Part shown: positions 37,360 to 46,210 of the stretch, one piece after another | Numbering within the stretch: position 1 is the stretch's first letter | Layout of the letters: every line of letters starts with the position of its first letter | Origin: Clostridium sp. | Lineage (GTDB): Bacteria > Bacillota > Clostridia > Oscillospirales > Acutalibacteraceae | Length of the DNA stretch: 50,308 nucleotides | Direction: 5' to 3' | NCBI GenBank assembly: GCA_023663865.1 | Contig: JAMPGU010000014.1 | Span: 1-50,308 of the forward strand | Notes under the pieces: model-generated | Told to the model about the DNA's origin: nothing | The model's database searches: none | Seen by the model: only the letters and a program-made list of their open reading frames with translations | Translations under genes and position numbers: made by a program

Positions 37360-38658
37360 ATGAAAAAGATTAAAATTCTTTTAATAGTGCTGTGTCTTTG
37401 CCTGCTTCTTACAGGCTGCAGCGGTTTTCATCTTTCCTCCATTGATGATTTGATTTCTCCTATACCTCCCACCGGTGATGATGCGGCAGTTCAGCAGGCA
37501 GTTGATGATTTTTGCCGCGGCGGTTATTCTATTAAGATTGCCTCCAGCGGTGATTATACAACCTCTTATGTTTTTTATGATTTAGATAATGACGGGTCTA
37601 ATGAAGCAATTGCCTTTTATGAGCCTGACGATAATTTAGGCACAGTAGAAATGGCTGTCGTTGATAAAGGGCAGGACGGCTGGAAGGTTGTTTATAATTT
37701 AAGCGGGGAAGGCTCTGATGTGAATTCCGTTGATTTTTGTGACTTGACCGGTGATGGAGAAGAAGAAATTATTGTATGCTGGCGTGCCATTTCCAAGTCC
37801 AGCAGCTATAATATGTGTGTGTACAAGCAATTAAAGGATGACAGTGCGTATTCCCTTCAGCTTATTGATGATTCTGTTACAGCCGGTGATTTTATATGTG
37901 CTGATTTAAACAGTGATGATATCAACGAGCTTGTTGTATTTAATTTCGGAAGCAATACAGAGTCACCTAAGGCGGAGCTTTATTCCTATAAAAATAACAA
38001 TCAAAGCCTGATTGGTGAAACAAAGCTGGACAGCTCTATTATCTCTTTTTCAAATATTATTTGCGGTGAAACCGATGAGGGCGTCAGCGTGTACGCCGAT
38101 GCGATTTGTTCCGATGGTGATACAAGGCTTACGGAGCTGCTGTACTGGTCAGACTATTATGATTCCATTATATCTCCGTTTTACAGCTACTCTACAGGCA
38201 GAACAAGTGATACGGTAAGAAAGAACACAATTAACTGTGCCGATATAGATGATGATAAAGAGATTGAAATTCCTATAGACAGATCGGTCAGTAAGCTTGA
38301 TAAAAACATAAGCTGTCAGAACTGGATGGTCTATAAGAATACCGTATTAAATCACAAGGCATATTCCTATGCTGTTGATAAAGATGGGTATTATATTGTT
38401 ATTTCCGACAAGCTGTATGATAAGCTGAAGCCAAGCTATGATGCTGAAAAAAGAGAGCTGATTTTTAAATCCGATGACGGCAAAAAGGAAGTATTCAGCA
38501 TTATAACCGTTATCAGCGCAGATTATGATAAAACTCTTTTTGACGGATATACCGAGCTGTTTGGTGACAGCGGATTTGTCTATCTGGCAAAGGTTAATGA
38601 TAAATCGGATGTAAAAATGACAATTGAAGAATTAAAACGTAATGTTAAAAGTTACTAA
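37360..38658 (+). CDS. Lipoprotein with FG-GAP/VCBS-like Asp-rich repeats
   Basis: A 432-residue exported lipoprotein. The signal peptide ends in the lipobox LLTGC with Cys20 as lipidation site. The mature part has recurring Asp-rich, Gly-containing blade motifs such as DLDNDGSNEAIAFY, DLTGDGEEEIIV, DLNSDDINELVV and DIDDDKEIEIP, typical of integrin-like beta-propeller repeats that bind calcium. The ATG at 37360 follows AGGGGAGG. It starts 18 bases before a response regulator, so it may be an envelope component whose state is read by the two-component system downstream. No named family recognised. Confidence 0.8.
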   Translation: MKKIKILLIVLCLCLLLTGCSGFHLSSIDDLISPIPPTGDDAAVQQAVDDFCRGGYSIKIASSGDYTTSYVFYDLDNDGSNEAIAFYEPDDNLGTVEMAVVDKGQDGWKVVYNLSGEGSDVNSVDFCDLTGDGEEEIIVCWRAISKSSSYNMCVYKQLKDDSAYSLQLIDDSVTAGDFICADLNSDDINELVVFNFGSNTESPKAELYSYKNNNQSLIGETKLDSSIISFSNIICGETDEGVSVYADAICSDGDTRLTELLYWSDYYDSIISPFYSYSTGRTSDTVRKNTINCADIDDDKEIEIPIDRSVSKLDKNISCQNWMVYKNTVLNHKAYSYAVDKDGYYIVISDKLYDKLKPSYDAEKRELIFKSDDGKKEVFSIITVISADYDKTLFDGYTELFGDSGFVYLAKVNDKSDVKMTIEELKRNVKSY

Positions 38659-38676
38659 ATTTGAGGAGGAAAAATT

Positions 38677-39390
38677 ATGAAGAAAGTGCTTGTTGCCGAG
38701 GATGAGGAATCCATCAGAGAATTTATAGTTATAAATCTCACAAGAAGCGGCTATGAGGTTGAGCAGGCTGAAAACGGTGCTGTAGCCCTAGAAAAATTCA
38801 AGCAGAATGAATCCGGCTTTGACGTTGCGATTCTCGACATAATGATGCCGGAGGTTGACGGACTGACTGTCTGCAAGGAGCTTAGAAAGCGTTCTTCCGA
38901 TTTAGGTATTATTATGCTGAGTGCCAAGACGCAGGAAATGGATAAGGTTACAGGCTTGCTGTTTGGTGCTGATGACTATGTAACCAAGCCTTTTTCTCCG
39001 AGTGAGCTTATGGCGAGAGTTGATGCCGTATACCGCCGTGTTGAAATGACACGTGGCTTTAGAAAGAATGATACAACAGGCGACAGCATTATTCTTGATG
39101 AGTTTGAGCTTAATCTGCGTAATCGTACTCTTGCAAAGAATAACGAGCTTATTGAGCTGACGCAGGTTGAATTCCAGATTATTGAGTATTTCTTTAAAAA
39201 TCCGAATGCAGCTCTTTCCAGATCCGAAATTCTGAAAACGGTATGGGGCTCAAATTATTATGGTGACGAAAAGATTGTGGATGTTAATATCCGCCGTCTC
39301 CGTATGAAGATAGAAGAAAATCCATCAAATCCAACACGTCTTGTTACGATTTGGGGACTTGGATATAAATGGATAACCGATAATCAATAA
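38677..39390 (+). CDS. OmpR/PhoB-family response regulator
   Basis: A 237-residue DNA-binding response regulator. The receiver domain has an acidic pocket (AEDEE), phospho-acceptor Asp54 in ILDIMMPEVDG and the switch Lys in VTKPFSP. The C-terminal winged helix (ELTQVEFQIIEYF, IRRLRMKIEENPSNPTRLVTIWGLGYKW) matches the PhoB/WalR group. GAGGAGGA precedes the ATG. The upstream lipoprotein and downstream histidine kinase complete a three-gene signalling cassette. Target genes cannot be read from sequence. Confidence 0.95.
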   Translation: MKKVLVAEDEESIREFIVINLTRSGYEVEQAENGAVALEKFKQNESGFDVAILDIMMPEVDGLTVCKELRKRSSDLGIIMLSAKTQEMDKVTGLLFGADDYVTKPFSPSELMARVDAVYRRVEMTRGFRKNDTTGDSIILDEFELNLRNRTLAKNNELIELTQVEFQIIEYFFKNPNAALSRSEILKTVWGSNYYGDEKIVDVNIRRLRMKIEENPSNPTRLVTIWGLGYKWITDNQ

Positions 39391-39407
39391 TTCGACTAAG
39401 TATCGTC

Positions 39408-39476
39408 TCACAATTGCAATCTGTTTGTAATGATGATAATCTATGTGGCAGACAATGTTATATTGTGCAATTGTGA
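39408..39476. repeat. Spaced inverted repeat between response regulator and kinase genes
   Basis: TCACAATTGCA (39408-39418) and its exact complement TGCAATTGTGA (39466-39476) are separated by 47 bases, in the 120-base gap before the histidine kinase start at 39511. It may be an RNA stem that tunes kinase expression or a two-site operator. Confidence 0.7.
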
Positions 39477-39510
39477 TGTATTTTTATGTATTATTTTTGG
39501 CAGGCGCAGA

Positions 39511-41043
39511 ATGAAGAAACTCGAGATGAAAAAATTCCATATTCCTAAAATTGAAGGAATTACACTGAGGTGGCTTATCAACATCATCGGTGTTATTGCT
39601 GTATTTTTTATTGTTGTCTTTATTGCGTCTGTTTCTGCTATGAAATCTCACTATTATTCCAATGTTGAGAGTATTTTAAATTCAGGTGCATCCAGCTCGG
39701 CTGTCAGCTACTTTTCCTCTAATCTTGAATCAGGCAATACCTTGGAGCAAAGTGCAGCTGATTTTATTGACAGCTATAGCTATAAGGATAAAACAACAAC
39801 CTGGATTATTGATAATGACGGCGAGGTTATTTTGTCCTCCAGCGGTTTTGCTGTAGAGAGGCAGGATATGCCTGATTTTAATGAAGCAATCGCGAATGAA
39901 AATGAAGTTGGCAAGTTTGTGGGCAGGCTTGACAGCGGGGAAAAGGTAATGGCAATCTGCCGTGTAATTAAAAATCCCCAGGGTGACATTGCCGGTGCTG
40001 TTCGTGTTATGGCATCCTTAAAGCAGGTTGATAATCAGATAAATCATTTGATATTTTTAATTCTGCTGGGGCTTGTCGTTGTCTTTGCCATAATTATCTT
40101 TTCAAATTTATTTTTTATTCGTTCTATTATTATTCCTGTGCAGGAAATCAATGAGACTACGAAAAAGATTTCTCAGGGGGATTACTCTGTCAGGATTGAA
40201 AAGAAATATAATGATGAAATCGGTAATCTTTGTGATTCCATCAACTCAATGGCTGAGGAAATATCGACTACCGATAAAATGAAAAATGATTTTATTTCAA
40301 CCATTTCTCATGAGCTGCGTACGCCGCTGACGTCAATCAAGGGCTGGGGTGAAACCCTGAATTTCAGCATGGATGAGAATGTTGACGAAATAACAAGAAA
40401 GGGTCTTCAGGTTATCGTTAAGGAAGCCGGAAGACTGGAAGGCTTTGTGGAAGAGCTGCTGGACTTTTCAAGACTCCAAAGCGGCAGGATGAACCTGAAG
40501 CTTGCCAAGACAGATATTTTTGCTGAGCTGGATGAAACTGTATTTACCTTCAGAGAAAGAGCTATGAGAGAGGGTATAGAGGTAAAGTACAGTATTCCGG
40601 AGGTGCCTGCGGTTGCCGATGCAGATGCAAACAGGCTCAAGCAGGTATTTATGAATATACTTGATAATGCATTGAAGTATTCCCGAGCTCCCAGCAAAAT
40701 ATTTGTCAAGGCGCAGTTTACAAGGCTTGACGGCAATAGCTTTATCAGCATTGCCATTGCCGATCAGGGCTGCGGTATCAGTAAAGAGGATTTACCTCAT
40801 GTTAAGGAAAAATTCTATAAGGCAAATGTTTCGGTGCGTGGTTCAGGTATCGGCCTTGCGGTAACAAATGAAATTATAAATCTCCATAAAGGCAAGCTGG
40901 AAATAGACAGTGAAGAGGGCAAGGGTACCCTTGTTACCATTTATCTGCCGATTGAAAATGCCCCCAGTGAAAATGAATTGCAGGGTATGCCTGTCAACGA
41001 GGATGATGCAGAAATCAATAAAGGTATGGAAATGAAGGGTTAA
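39511..41043 (+). CDS. Sensor histidine kinase
   Basis: A 510-residue membrane kinase. An N-terminal helix (about 22-46), an extracytoplasmic sensor of about 130 residues with a dCache/PAS-like strand pattern (TTWIIDNDGEVILSSS), a second helix near 176-202, a HAMP linker, the HisKA dimerisation helix with phospho-acceptor His267 in ISHELRTPL, and an ATPase domain with N-box FMNILDNALKYS and G-boxes DQGCGIS and GSGIGLAV. It is WalK/PhoR-like. The ATG at 39511 has only a weak Shine-Dalgarno (GGCGCAG), suggesting low expression. It precedes DUF1385 by 4 bases. Confidence 0.93.
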   Translation: MKKLEMKKFHIPKIEGITLRWLINIIGVIAVFFIVVFIASVSAMKSHYYSNVESILNSGASSSAVSYFSSNLESGNTLEQSAADFIDSYSYKDKTTTWIIDNDGEVILSSSGFAVERQDMPDFNEAIANENEVGKFVGRLDSGEKVMAICRVIKNPQGDIAGAVRVMASLKQVDNQINHLIFLILLGLVVVFAIIIFSNLFFIRSIIIPVQEINETTKKISQGDYSVRIEKKYNDEIGNLCDSINSMAEEISTTDKMKNDFISTISHELRTPLTSIKGWGETLNFSMDENVDEITRKGLQVIVKEAGRLEGFVEELLDFSRLQSGRMNLKLAKTDIFAELDETVFTFRERAMREGIEVKYSIPEVPAVADADANRLKQVFMNILDNALKYSRAPSKIFVKAQFTRLDGNSFISIAIADQGCGISKEDLPHVKEKFYKANVSVRGSGIGLAVTNEIINLHKGKLEIDSEEGKGTLVTIYLPIENAPSENELQGMPVNEDDAEINKGMEMKG

Positions 41044-41047
41044 ATCT

Positions 41048-42019
41048 ATGAGTGATAAAAAGGTTCATAAAACCTCTGTGGGCGGACAGGCATTGATTGA
41101 AGGCGTTATGATGCAGGGTCCTCTTGGTGTTGCTACAGCTGTAAGAAGGTCTGATAACGATATTCTTGTTGAGCATCACGAGGTTAAGCATCTTAAAGAT
41201 AAAAATAAGTTTTTCGGCATCCCGATTATTCGCGGTGTTGTCAGCTTTTTTGAGTCAATGGTGCTGGGCTATAAAATGCTTATGTATTCCGCTGAGGCCT
41301 CCGGTATGGAGGATATGGAAGATGTAGAAATGAATAAGTTTGAAAAGTGGCTGACCGATAAACTTGGTGATAAGTTTATGAGCATTATTATGGGTCTTGC
41401 TACGGTTATCGGCTTTGCACTTGCTTTTTTGATTTTCTTTTATCTTCCCGTGCTTGCATTTAATCGTTTAAATGCCTGGGCAGATGGTGCCTTGACGGCT
41501 TGGCAGGGTACCATTGAGGGTGTGCTGAAAATCGCCATTTTTGTAATATATATTGCCCTTGTCAGTCAAATGAAGGATATTAAGCGTACATTTATGTATC
41601 ATGGTGCAGAGCACAAGTCCATTGCCTGCTATGAGGCGGGCTTGGAGCTGACGGTCGAAAATGTCAGAAAAAGCTGTCGTTTTCATCCTCGCTGCGGAAC
41701 CTCTTTTATATTTGTAATGCTTATTTTAAGTATAATTTTAAGCACCCTGCTTTCAAAAATATTCCCGTCAATTGCACAGATTCGTGTGCTTTGGATGCTG
41801 CTGAAGCTTTTGTTTATACCGCTTGTTATGGGTATCGGCTACGAGTTTATCAAGTATGCCGGAAGACACGATAATTTATTGGTTAAGATTCTTTCTGCTC
41901 CGGGCTTGTGGATGCAGAGACTGACTACAAAAGAGCCTACGGATGATATTATTGAGGTGGGTATTGCATCATTAAAGGCTGTAATTACAGACAATCCGGA
42001 GGATGATGAAATCAAATGA
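41048..42019 (+). CDS. DUF1385 family membrane protein (YqhQ-like)
   Basis: A 323-residue protein of the conserved DUF1385/YqhQ family. The N-terminal GGQALIEGVMMQGP is its signature; other hallmarks are FYHGAEHKS-like YHGAEHKSIACYE and RFHPRCGTSF, with several His and Cys that could bind metal, and about four membrane helices at 110-135, 160-180, 220-245 and 255-275. Function in the family is unknown. It overlaps prmC by 4 bases, an adjacency common in clostridia. Confidence 0.88.
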   Translation: MSDKKVHKTSVGGQALIEGVMMQGPLGVATAVRRSDNDILVEHHEVKHLKDKNKFFGIPIIRGVVSFFESMVLGYKMLMYSAEASGMEDMEDVEMNKFEKWLTDKLGDKFMSIIMGLATVIGFALAFLIFFYLPVLAFNRLNAWADGALTAWQGTIEGVLKIAIFVIYIALVSQMKDIKRTFMYHGAEHKSIACYEAGLELTVENVRKSCRFHPRCGTSFIFVMLILSIILSTLLSKIFPSIAQIRVLWMLLKLLFIPLVMGIGYEFIKYAGRHDNLLVKILSAPGLWMQRLTTKEPTDDIIEVGIASLKAVITDNPEDDEIK

Positions 42020-42840
42020 ATTTGAAACAAGCCTATAGCTACGCTGTTCAGTTTCTTGAAGCAAATCATATTGATGAGGCTGACTTTAAAGCGCTGTGTA
42101 TTGTTTGCCATTTAGCCGGTATCAAAAACAGTGAATATGAGCAAAACCATAATGCCTTTATTAATATGAAAAAGTTGGCTGATATGCTTTGGCGTGTTAA
42201 GTCCGATGAGCCGCTGCAGTATGTTATCGGTAAATGGGATTTTTATGAAAGCGAGTTCTATGTAGGCGAGGGTGTCCTCATTCCAAGACCTGAAACAGAG
42301 GAGCTTGTGGAGCTTGCTGTTAAATCTATTAAATCAATTGGAAATTGTGTTGTTTATGACCTTTGTGCCGGCAGTGGATGTATAGGCATAAGTGTTGCCA
42401 AGGCTTGTCCTGATGCAATGGTATATATGGTTGAAAAAAGTGAACAGGCACTTTTTTATCTTAATAAGAATGCTGACGGTATCTGTAATGTTAAGGTGAT
42501 ACAAGGTGATATCCATGCTGATATGGATTTGCCTGATGCAGATGTAATCATTTCCAACCCGCCCTATATCAAAACCTCCGATATTTCCGACCTGCAGGCA
42601 GAGGTGTTAAAAGAGCCTGTAATGGCGCTTGACGGTGGGTCAGACGGGCTTGATTTTTACAGAATCATCAATAATAACTGGTATACGAAGCTGAAGCCCG
42701 AGGGCAGACTTTTTCTTGAAATCGGCGAGGAACAGGGCGAAAGCATTATACCTGTTTTAAATCATTTTGAAAATATTAAGGTGTTAAAGGATTTGTACGG
42801 CAATGACCGAATGGTTACGGCTGTCTGCCTGAGGAGTTAA
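42016..42840 (+). CDS. prmC: Release factor glutamine methyltransferase PrmC
   Basis: A 274-residue S-adenosylmethionine-dependent enzyme that methylates the Gln of the GGQ motif in peptide release factors. The N-terminal helical domain ends in PLQYVIGKWDFYESEF; the SAM motif is DLCAGSGCIGI; the substrate-binding NPPY is at residues 181-184. ATG overlaps the DUF1385 stop. No prfA is in the window, although prmC often lies near it. Confidence 0.95.
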   Translation: MNLKQAYSYAVQFLEANHIDEADFKALCIVCHLAGIKNSEYEQNHNAFINMKKLADMLWRVKSDEPLQYVIGKWDFYESEFYVGEGVLIPRPETEELVELAVKSIKSIGNCVVYDLCAGSGCIGISVAKACPDAMVYMVEKSEQALFYLNKNADGICNVKVIQGDIHADMDLPDADVIISNPPYIKTSDISDLQAEVLKEPVMALDGGSDGLDFYRIINNNWYTKLKPEGRLFLEIGEEQGESIIPVLNHFENIKVLKDLYGNDRMVTAVCLRS

Positions 42841-42844
42841 TAAT

Positions 42845-43531
42845 ATGTCAAAGTTTTCTATTATGTTAAGCTGTCTGCGGGAAGGGGATTATCTTTCCTT
42901 TATGGTAATTCTTTTTTCCTCATTGTTTGTTATATTTTGCTGTTCACCGATTCACGAGCTTGCGCACGCATATGTTGCATATAAGTGCGGTGATGATACT
43001 GCAAAGTATAAGGGAAGATTAACGATAAATCCCATGGCGCATGTTGATTTAATCGGTGCGGTAATGATTGTGCTTTTCGGTATCGGTTATGCAAAGCCTG
43101 TGCCTGTCAATCCTGCAAAGCTGAAGCACCCGAGGCGTGATATGGCTCTCACTGCACTTGCAGGTCCTGTGGCAAATCTTTTGATGGGCTTTGTGTCTGC
43201 GTTTATTGTGTGTGCAGTTGTCAGATTCGGCGGAGATAGTTTGGTAACATCTGCAATAGCACAGTTTTTCCTTTTTTCTGCAACGATTAATGTAAGTCTT
43301 GCGGCATTTAATTTGCTGCCGATTCCGCCTCTTGACGGCTCAAAAATTTATTCCTCCATTCTGCCTGACAAGATTTATTTTAAAATTATGAAGTACGACA
43401 GATACATTATGATAGGCTTTATGCTGCTTTTGTTTACAGGTGTTTTTAATGGCATAATCGGTGTGATTTCTGACATTTTGTTAAATATAATTTCTTTTAT
43501 TCCAAGAATGATTTTCGGCGTAGAGTTCTAG
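42845..43531 (+). CDS. Site-2 protease (M50) family membrane peptidase
   Basis: A 228-residue integral membrane metallopeptidase. The zinc-binding HELAH is at His37, Glu38 and His41; the third ligand is the Asp in NLLPIPPLDGSK; the GRLTINPMAHVDLIG stretch is typical of the small, PDZ-less M50 group. About five membrane helices. Such proteins often precede scpA in Firmicutes. It may process membrane proteins; it lacks the sporulation-type SpoIVFB CBS domain, so a role in pro-SigK cleavage is not indicated by domain layout. Confidence 0.9.
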   Translation: MSKFSIMLSCLREGDYLSFMVILFSSLFVIFCCSPIHELAHAYVAYKCGDDTAKYKGRLTINPMAHVDLIGAVMIVLFGIGYAKPVPVNPAKLKHPRRDMALTALAGPVANLLMGFVSAFIVCAVVRFGGDSLVTSAIAQFFLFSATINVSLAAFNLLPIPPLDGSKIYSSILPDKIYFKIMKYDRYIMIGFMLLLFTGVFNGIIGVISDILLNIISFIPRMIFGVEF

Positions 43532-43538
43532 GTGAAGT

Positions 43539-44261
43539 ATGGAAAAGCTAAGTTATAAAATTGATGTGTTTGAGGGGCCTATGGATTTGCTCCTGCATCT
43601 CATATCAAAGCATAAATTAAATATTAACGATATTCCCATTGTTGAGCTTGTGAATCAGTATGTTGATTATGTTCGTCAGTTGCAGGAACAGGATTTTGAT
43701 GTTGCTGGTGAATTTTTAGAAATGGCAGCAAGATTGATTTATATTAAAACAGTGTCACTGCTTCCTAAGCATGAGGAGGCAGAAATACTGAAAAAAGAGC
43801 TGACAGGTGAGCTGATTGAATATCGTGACTGTAAGCTAATGGCTGAAAAGCTTTCACATCAGACTGACGGCTTTAATCGTTTTGTTCGTCCTGCACAGGA
43901 GGGGTATGTCAACTATGATTATGAACGCTTCCATGAGGGTGAGGAACTGCTGAATGCCTATATCAGTGCTGCCGGCAGAGGCAGGAGAAAGCTGCCGCCT
44001 CCGCTGGATAGCTTTAAGGTGATTGTTGCTAAAAAGTTTGTAGCCGTTGCTACCAAGGTCAGTTCTGTTATGCGAAAGTTGTGGAGCGGTAAAAAGGTCA
44101 AGTTTCTTTCTCTGTTTGAGGATGCCAGCACAAAGAGCGATATGGTTGCTACATTTTTGGCTGTGCTGGAGCTTGCAAAAACAAAGAAAATTTCGATTGA
44201 AGGCGAGATGGAAAATCCTTCCGTCCAAATTATAAACGAGGTAAATGGTATTGAACAATAA
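43539..44261 (+). CDS. scpA: Segregation and condensation protein ScpA
   Basis: A 240-residue kleisin that bridges SMC heads with ScpB in chromosome condensation. The N-terminal SMC-neck-binding region has FEGPMDLLLHLI and DIPIVELVNQYVDY; LEMAARLIYIKTVSLLP follows; the C-terminal winged helix (FLAVLELAKTKKI) binds the SMC cap. It overlaps scpB. Length is typical. Confidence 0.96.
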   Translation: MEKLSYKIDVFEGPMDLLLHLISKHKLNINDIPIVELVNQYVDYVRQLQEQDFDVAGEFLEMAARLIYIKTVSLLPKHEEAEILKKELTGELIEYRDCKLMAEKLSHQTDGFNRFVRPAQEGYVNYDYERFHEGEELLNAYISAAGRGRRKLPPPLDSFKVIVAKKFVAVATKVSSVMRKLWSGKKVKFLSLFEDASTKSDMVATFLAVLELAKTKKISIEGEMENPSVQIINEVNGIEQ

Positions 44262-44865
44262 TAATGTTTTGGCATCTCTTGAGGCTATGCTGTTTGCTGC
44301 CGGTGACCCGGTGGAGCCTGCAAAGCTTGCGGAGGTACTTGATATTGATGTTGAAAATGTAATAAAAATGCTGGGTCATCTGGAAGCTGTATATGATGAG
44401 CGTGAGGGCGGTTTGAGACTGATTCGCGTAGACGGTAAGTATCAAATTTGCACCCGTGAGGAATACAGTGATGAGGTCAGGGGACTTCTTGAAATCAAAA
44501 AGAATACCCCGCTTAGTCAGGCAGCCTTTGAGGTTTTGGCAATTGTGGCTTATAACAAAACGGTTACACGTTCTTTTATTGAACAGATTCGTGGTGTTGA
44601 CTGCAGCGGTCCTGTATCTAATCTGATTCAAAAGGGGCTGATTGAGGAAAAGGGCAGGCTGGATTTGCCGGGCAGACCGCTTGTTTATGGCACAACGGAT
44701 AGATTTTTACGCTGCTTTTCCCTTAATAGCTTGGAGGATTTACCGGAATTGCCTCAGGAGGCTGAGACAAAGGATGATTCGCAAACCTCGCTTTTTGAAG
44801 AAGAAAATAAGAATGATGATATATTGAAAGCAGCAGAGCCTGATGCAGGGGAGGTTGATGAATGA
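44251..44865 (+). CDS. scpB: Segregation and condensation protein ScpB
   Basis: A protein of about 204 residues with two winged helices, partner of ScpA and SMC. Motifs: LEAMLFAAGDPV near the start, REGGLRLIRVDGKYQI, and PLSQAAFEVLAIVAYN followed by TRSFIEQIRGVD. A TTG at 44251 is preferred because GAGGT lies 8 bases upstream; an ATG at 44245 sits only 2 bases from that site. The C-terminal 40 residues are acidic and divergent. Overlaps the DUF2953 gene by 4 bases. Confidence 0.93.
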   Translation: MNNNNVLASLEAMLFAAGDPVEPAKLAEVLDIDVENVIKMLGHLEAVYDEREGGLRLIRVDGKYQICTREEYSDEVRGLLEIKKNTPLSQAAFEVLAIVAYNKTVTRSFIEQIRGVDCSGPVSNLIQKGLIEEKGRLDLPGRPLVYGTTDRFLRCFSLNSLEDLPELPQEAETKDDSQTSLFEEENKNDDILKAAEPDAGEVDE

Positions 44866-45767
44866 AGACGTTTTTAATAATTGTCGCTGTACTGTCAGTG
44901 CTGATAGTTGTCATATGCTCCCTTTCTGCAACAGTTACGCTGATTTATGATAAGGGATGGCAGACAAAGGTCAAGGTGCTTTTTATTGAAAAGGATATTG
45001 TCCTGTCAGAAATTTTATCCTTTATTCTTTTTCCTGCTAAAAAGGCAGAGGACGCAGCAAATGCTTCAAAAAAGAAAAAGAGTAAAAAGGGTGAGACAGA
45101 TGCAGAAAGTGAAGCCCTTGAGGAAGTTAAGCAGACTGCTGATGAAATAACGGAGAAAGTAAGGCAGAAGGATGAAAAGGTTATTAAAGAAATTACCTTT
45201 GATAATCCGGATGAAGCACAGGTGGTTAAAATCATTGAGGGTGAGGATGGCCCTACTGCCGTGCTGGTTAATAAGCCGAAGGATGCCTCTGCGGATGCCG
45301 GCAGTGACAAGGAGCAATCTGCTCCCGATGCACAAAATAAAAATGAAAAGCCTAAAAAGTCAAATCCTATCAAAAAAATGTGGGACGAGGAGGGCATTGT
45401 AGGCATAATGTCCTTTGTGTCAAATTTGCTTGAAACTGCAAATTCTGCAATTTTAACGTTAATTAGGGGTTTACATATTTACTCACTTTATGTTATGATA
45501 CTGGTAGGCGGCGGTGATGCAGCTGATATCGCCCAAGCCTATGGTACGCTTTGTAAGTATTATTATCCAATGAAGGGTATGATACTCAGCAGTATGAAGG
45601 TCGATAATTATGACGACTGTATCCAGCCTGATTTTATAGCTCCCAGAACGGATTTTGAATTTCAGCTGATAGCTAGTATTAATGTTGGATTGCTGCTCAA
45701 GGTAGTATTTAAAGCTGCTTTTGTATTCTTAAAGAATTTAATTAAAAATAAAAAAGGGGATAAATAA
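44862..45767 (+). CDS. DUF2953 family protein
   Basis: A 301-residue protein with an N-terminal helix (about 3-25) and a C-terminal helical region (GGGDAADIAQAYG, then QLIASINVGLLL) typical of DUF2953, often found next to gerW/ytfJ in spore formers. Between them, residues about 60-170 are a highly charged Lys/Glu/Ala-rich linker, longer than I would expect. Function unknown; likely a membrane protein linked to sporulation by neighbourhood. The start overlaps the scpB stop. Confidence 0.82.
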   Translation: MKTFLIIVAVLSVLIVVICSLSATVTLIYDKGWQTKVKVLFIEKDIVLSEILSFILFPAKKAEDAANASKKKKSKKGETDAESEALEEVKQTADEITEKVRQKDEKVIKEITFDNPDEAQVVKIIEGEDGPTAVLVNKPKDASADAGSDKEQSAPDAQNKNEKPKKSNPIKKMWDEEGIVGIMSFVSNLLETANSAILTLIRGLHIYSLYVMILVGGGDAADIAQAYGTLCKYYYPMKGMILSSMKVDNYDDCIQPDFIAPRTDFEFQLIASINVGLLLKVVFKAAFVFLKNLIKNKKGDK

Positions 45768-45769
45768 AA

Positions 45770-46162
45770 ATGAAAGAAACTCCAGTAAATAAGATTATGG
45801 AAAACACGCTTGAAAAAATGCGTCAGATGGTTGATACCTCAACCATTATCGGTGATCCGATAACAACAGGTGACACAACTCTTATTCCTGTTTCTAAGGT
45901 TTCATATGGCTTTACATCAGGCGGAACTGATTTGCCGTCAAAGTCAAACGCTGAACTCTTCGGCGGCGGCGGCGGTGGTGGTATCACCATTTCTCCTGTT
46001 GCATTTATTGTCATTGAAAAGGGCAAGTGCAGAATGATGCAGATTAACAATTACACTTCATCTGCTGACCGTGCAATTGCTATGATTCCTGAGCTTGTTG
46101 ATAAGGTAACTGAGCTTTTGAAGTCAGATAAGACTGAAAAAGAAGAAACAGCAGCGGAATAA
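45770..46162 (+). CDS. ytfJ: GerW family sporulation protein YtfJ
   Basis: A 130-residue protein of the GerW/YtfJ family, made in the forespore and needed for some germination responses in Bacillus. Hallmarks are TIIGDPITTGDTTLIPVSKVS, a seven-glycine run FGGGGGGGITI and the downstream PVAFIVIEKGK. Only 2 bases separate it from the DUF2953 stop. This gene is restricted to spore formers and supports that assignment for the organism. Confidence 0.95.
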   Translation: MKETPVNKIMENTLEKMRQMVDTSTIIGDPITTGDTTLIPVSKVSYGFTSGGTDLPSKSNAELFGGGGGGGITISPVAFIVIEKGKCRMMQINNYTSSADRAIAMIPELVDKVTELLKSDKTEKEETAAE

Positions 46163-46175
46163 TAATATAAACTTT

Positions 46176-46210
46176 AATCACCTGCATATATTTATGTGGG
46201 TGATTATTTT
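46176..46210 (+). other. Hairpin covering the dacF ribosome binding site
   Basis: AATCACC (46176-46182) pairs exactly with GGTGATT (46199-46205), with an inner CATA/TATG stem. The 3' arm holds the likely dacF Shine-Dalgarno GGTGAT. ATTTTG follows, so it could also be a weak terminator after ytfJ. Confidence 0.6.

Noticed and set aside
42845..43531. M50 peptidase as the pro-SigK protease SpoIVFB
   Set aside because: It is a small M50 protein in the conserved scpA neighbourhood with no spoIVFA partner, so the evidence is insufficient.
45961..45981. GGC/GGT triplet run as a microsatellite
   Set aside because: It encodes the conserved seven-glycine run of the GerW/YtfJ family.
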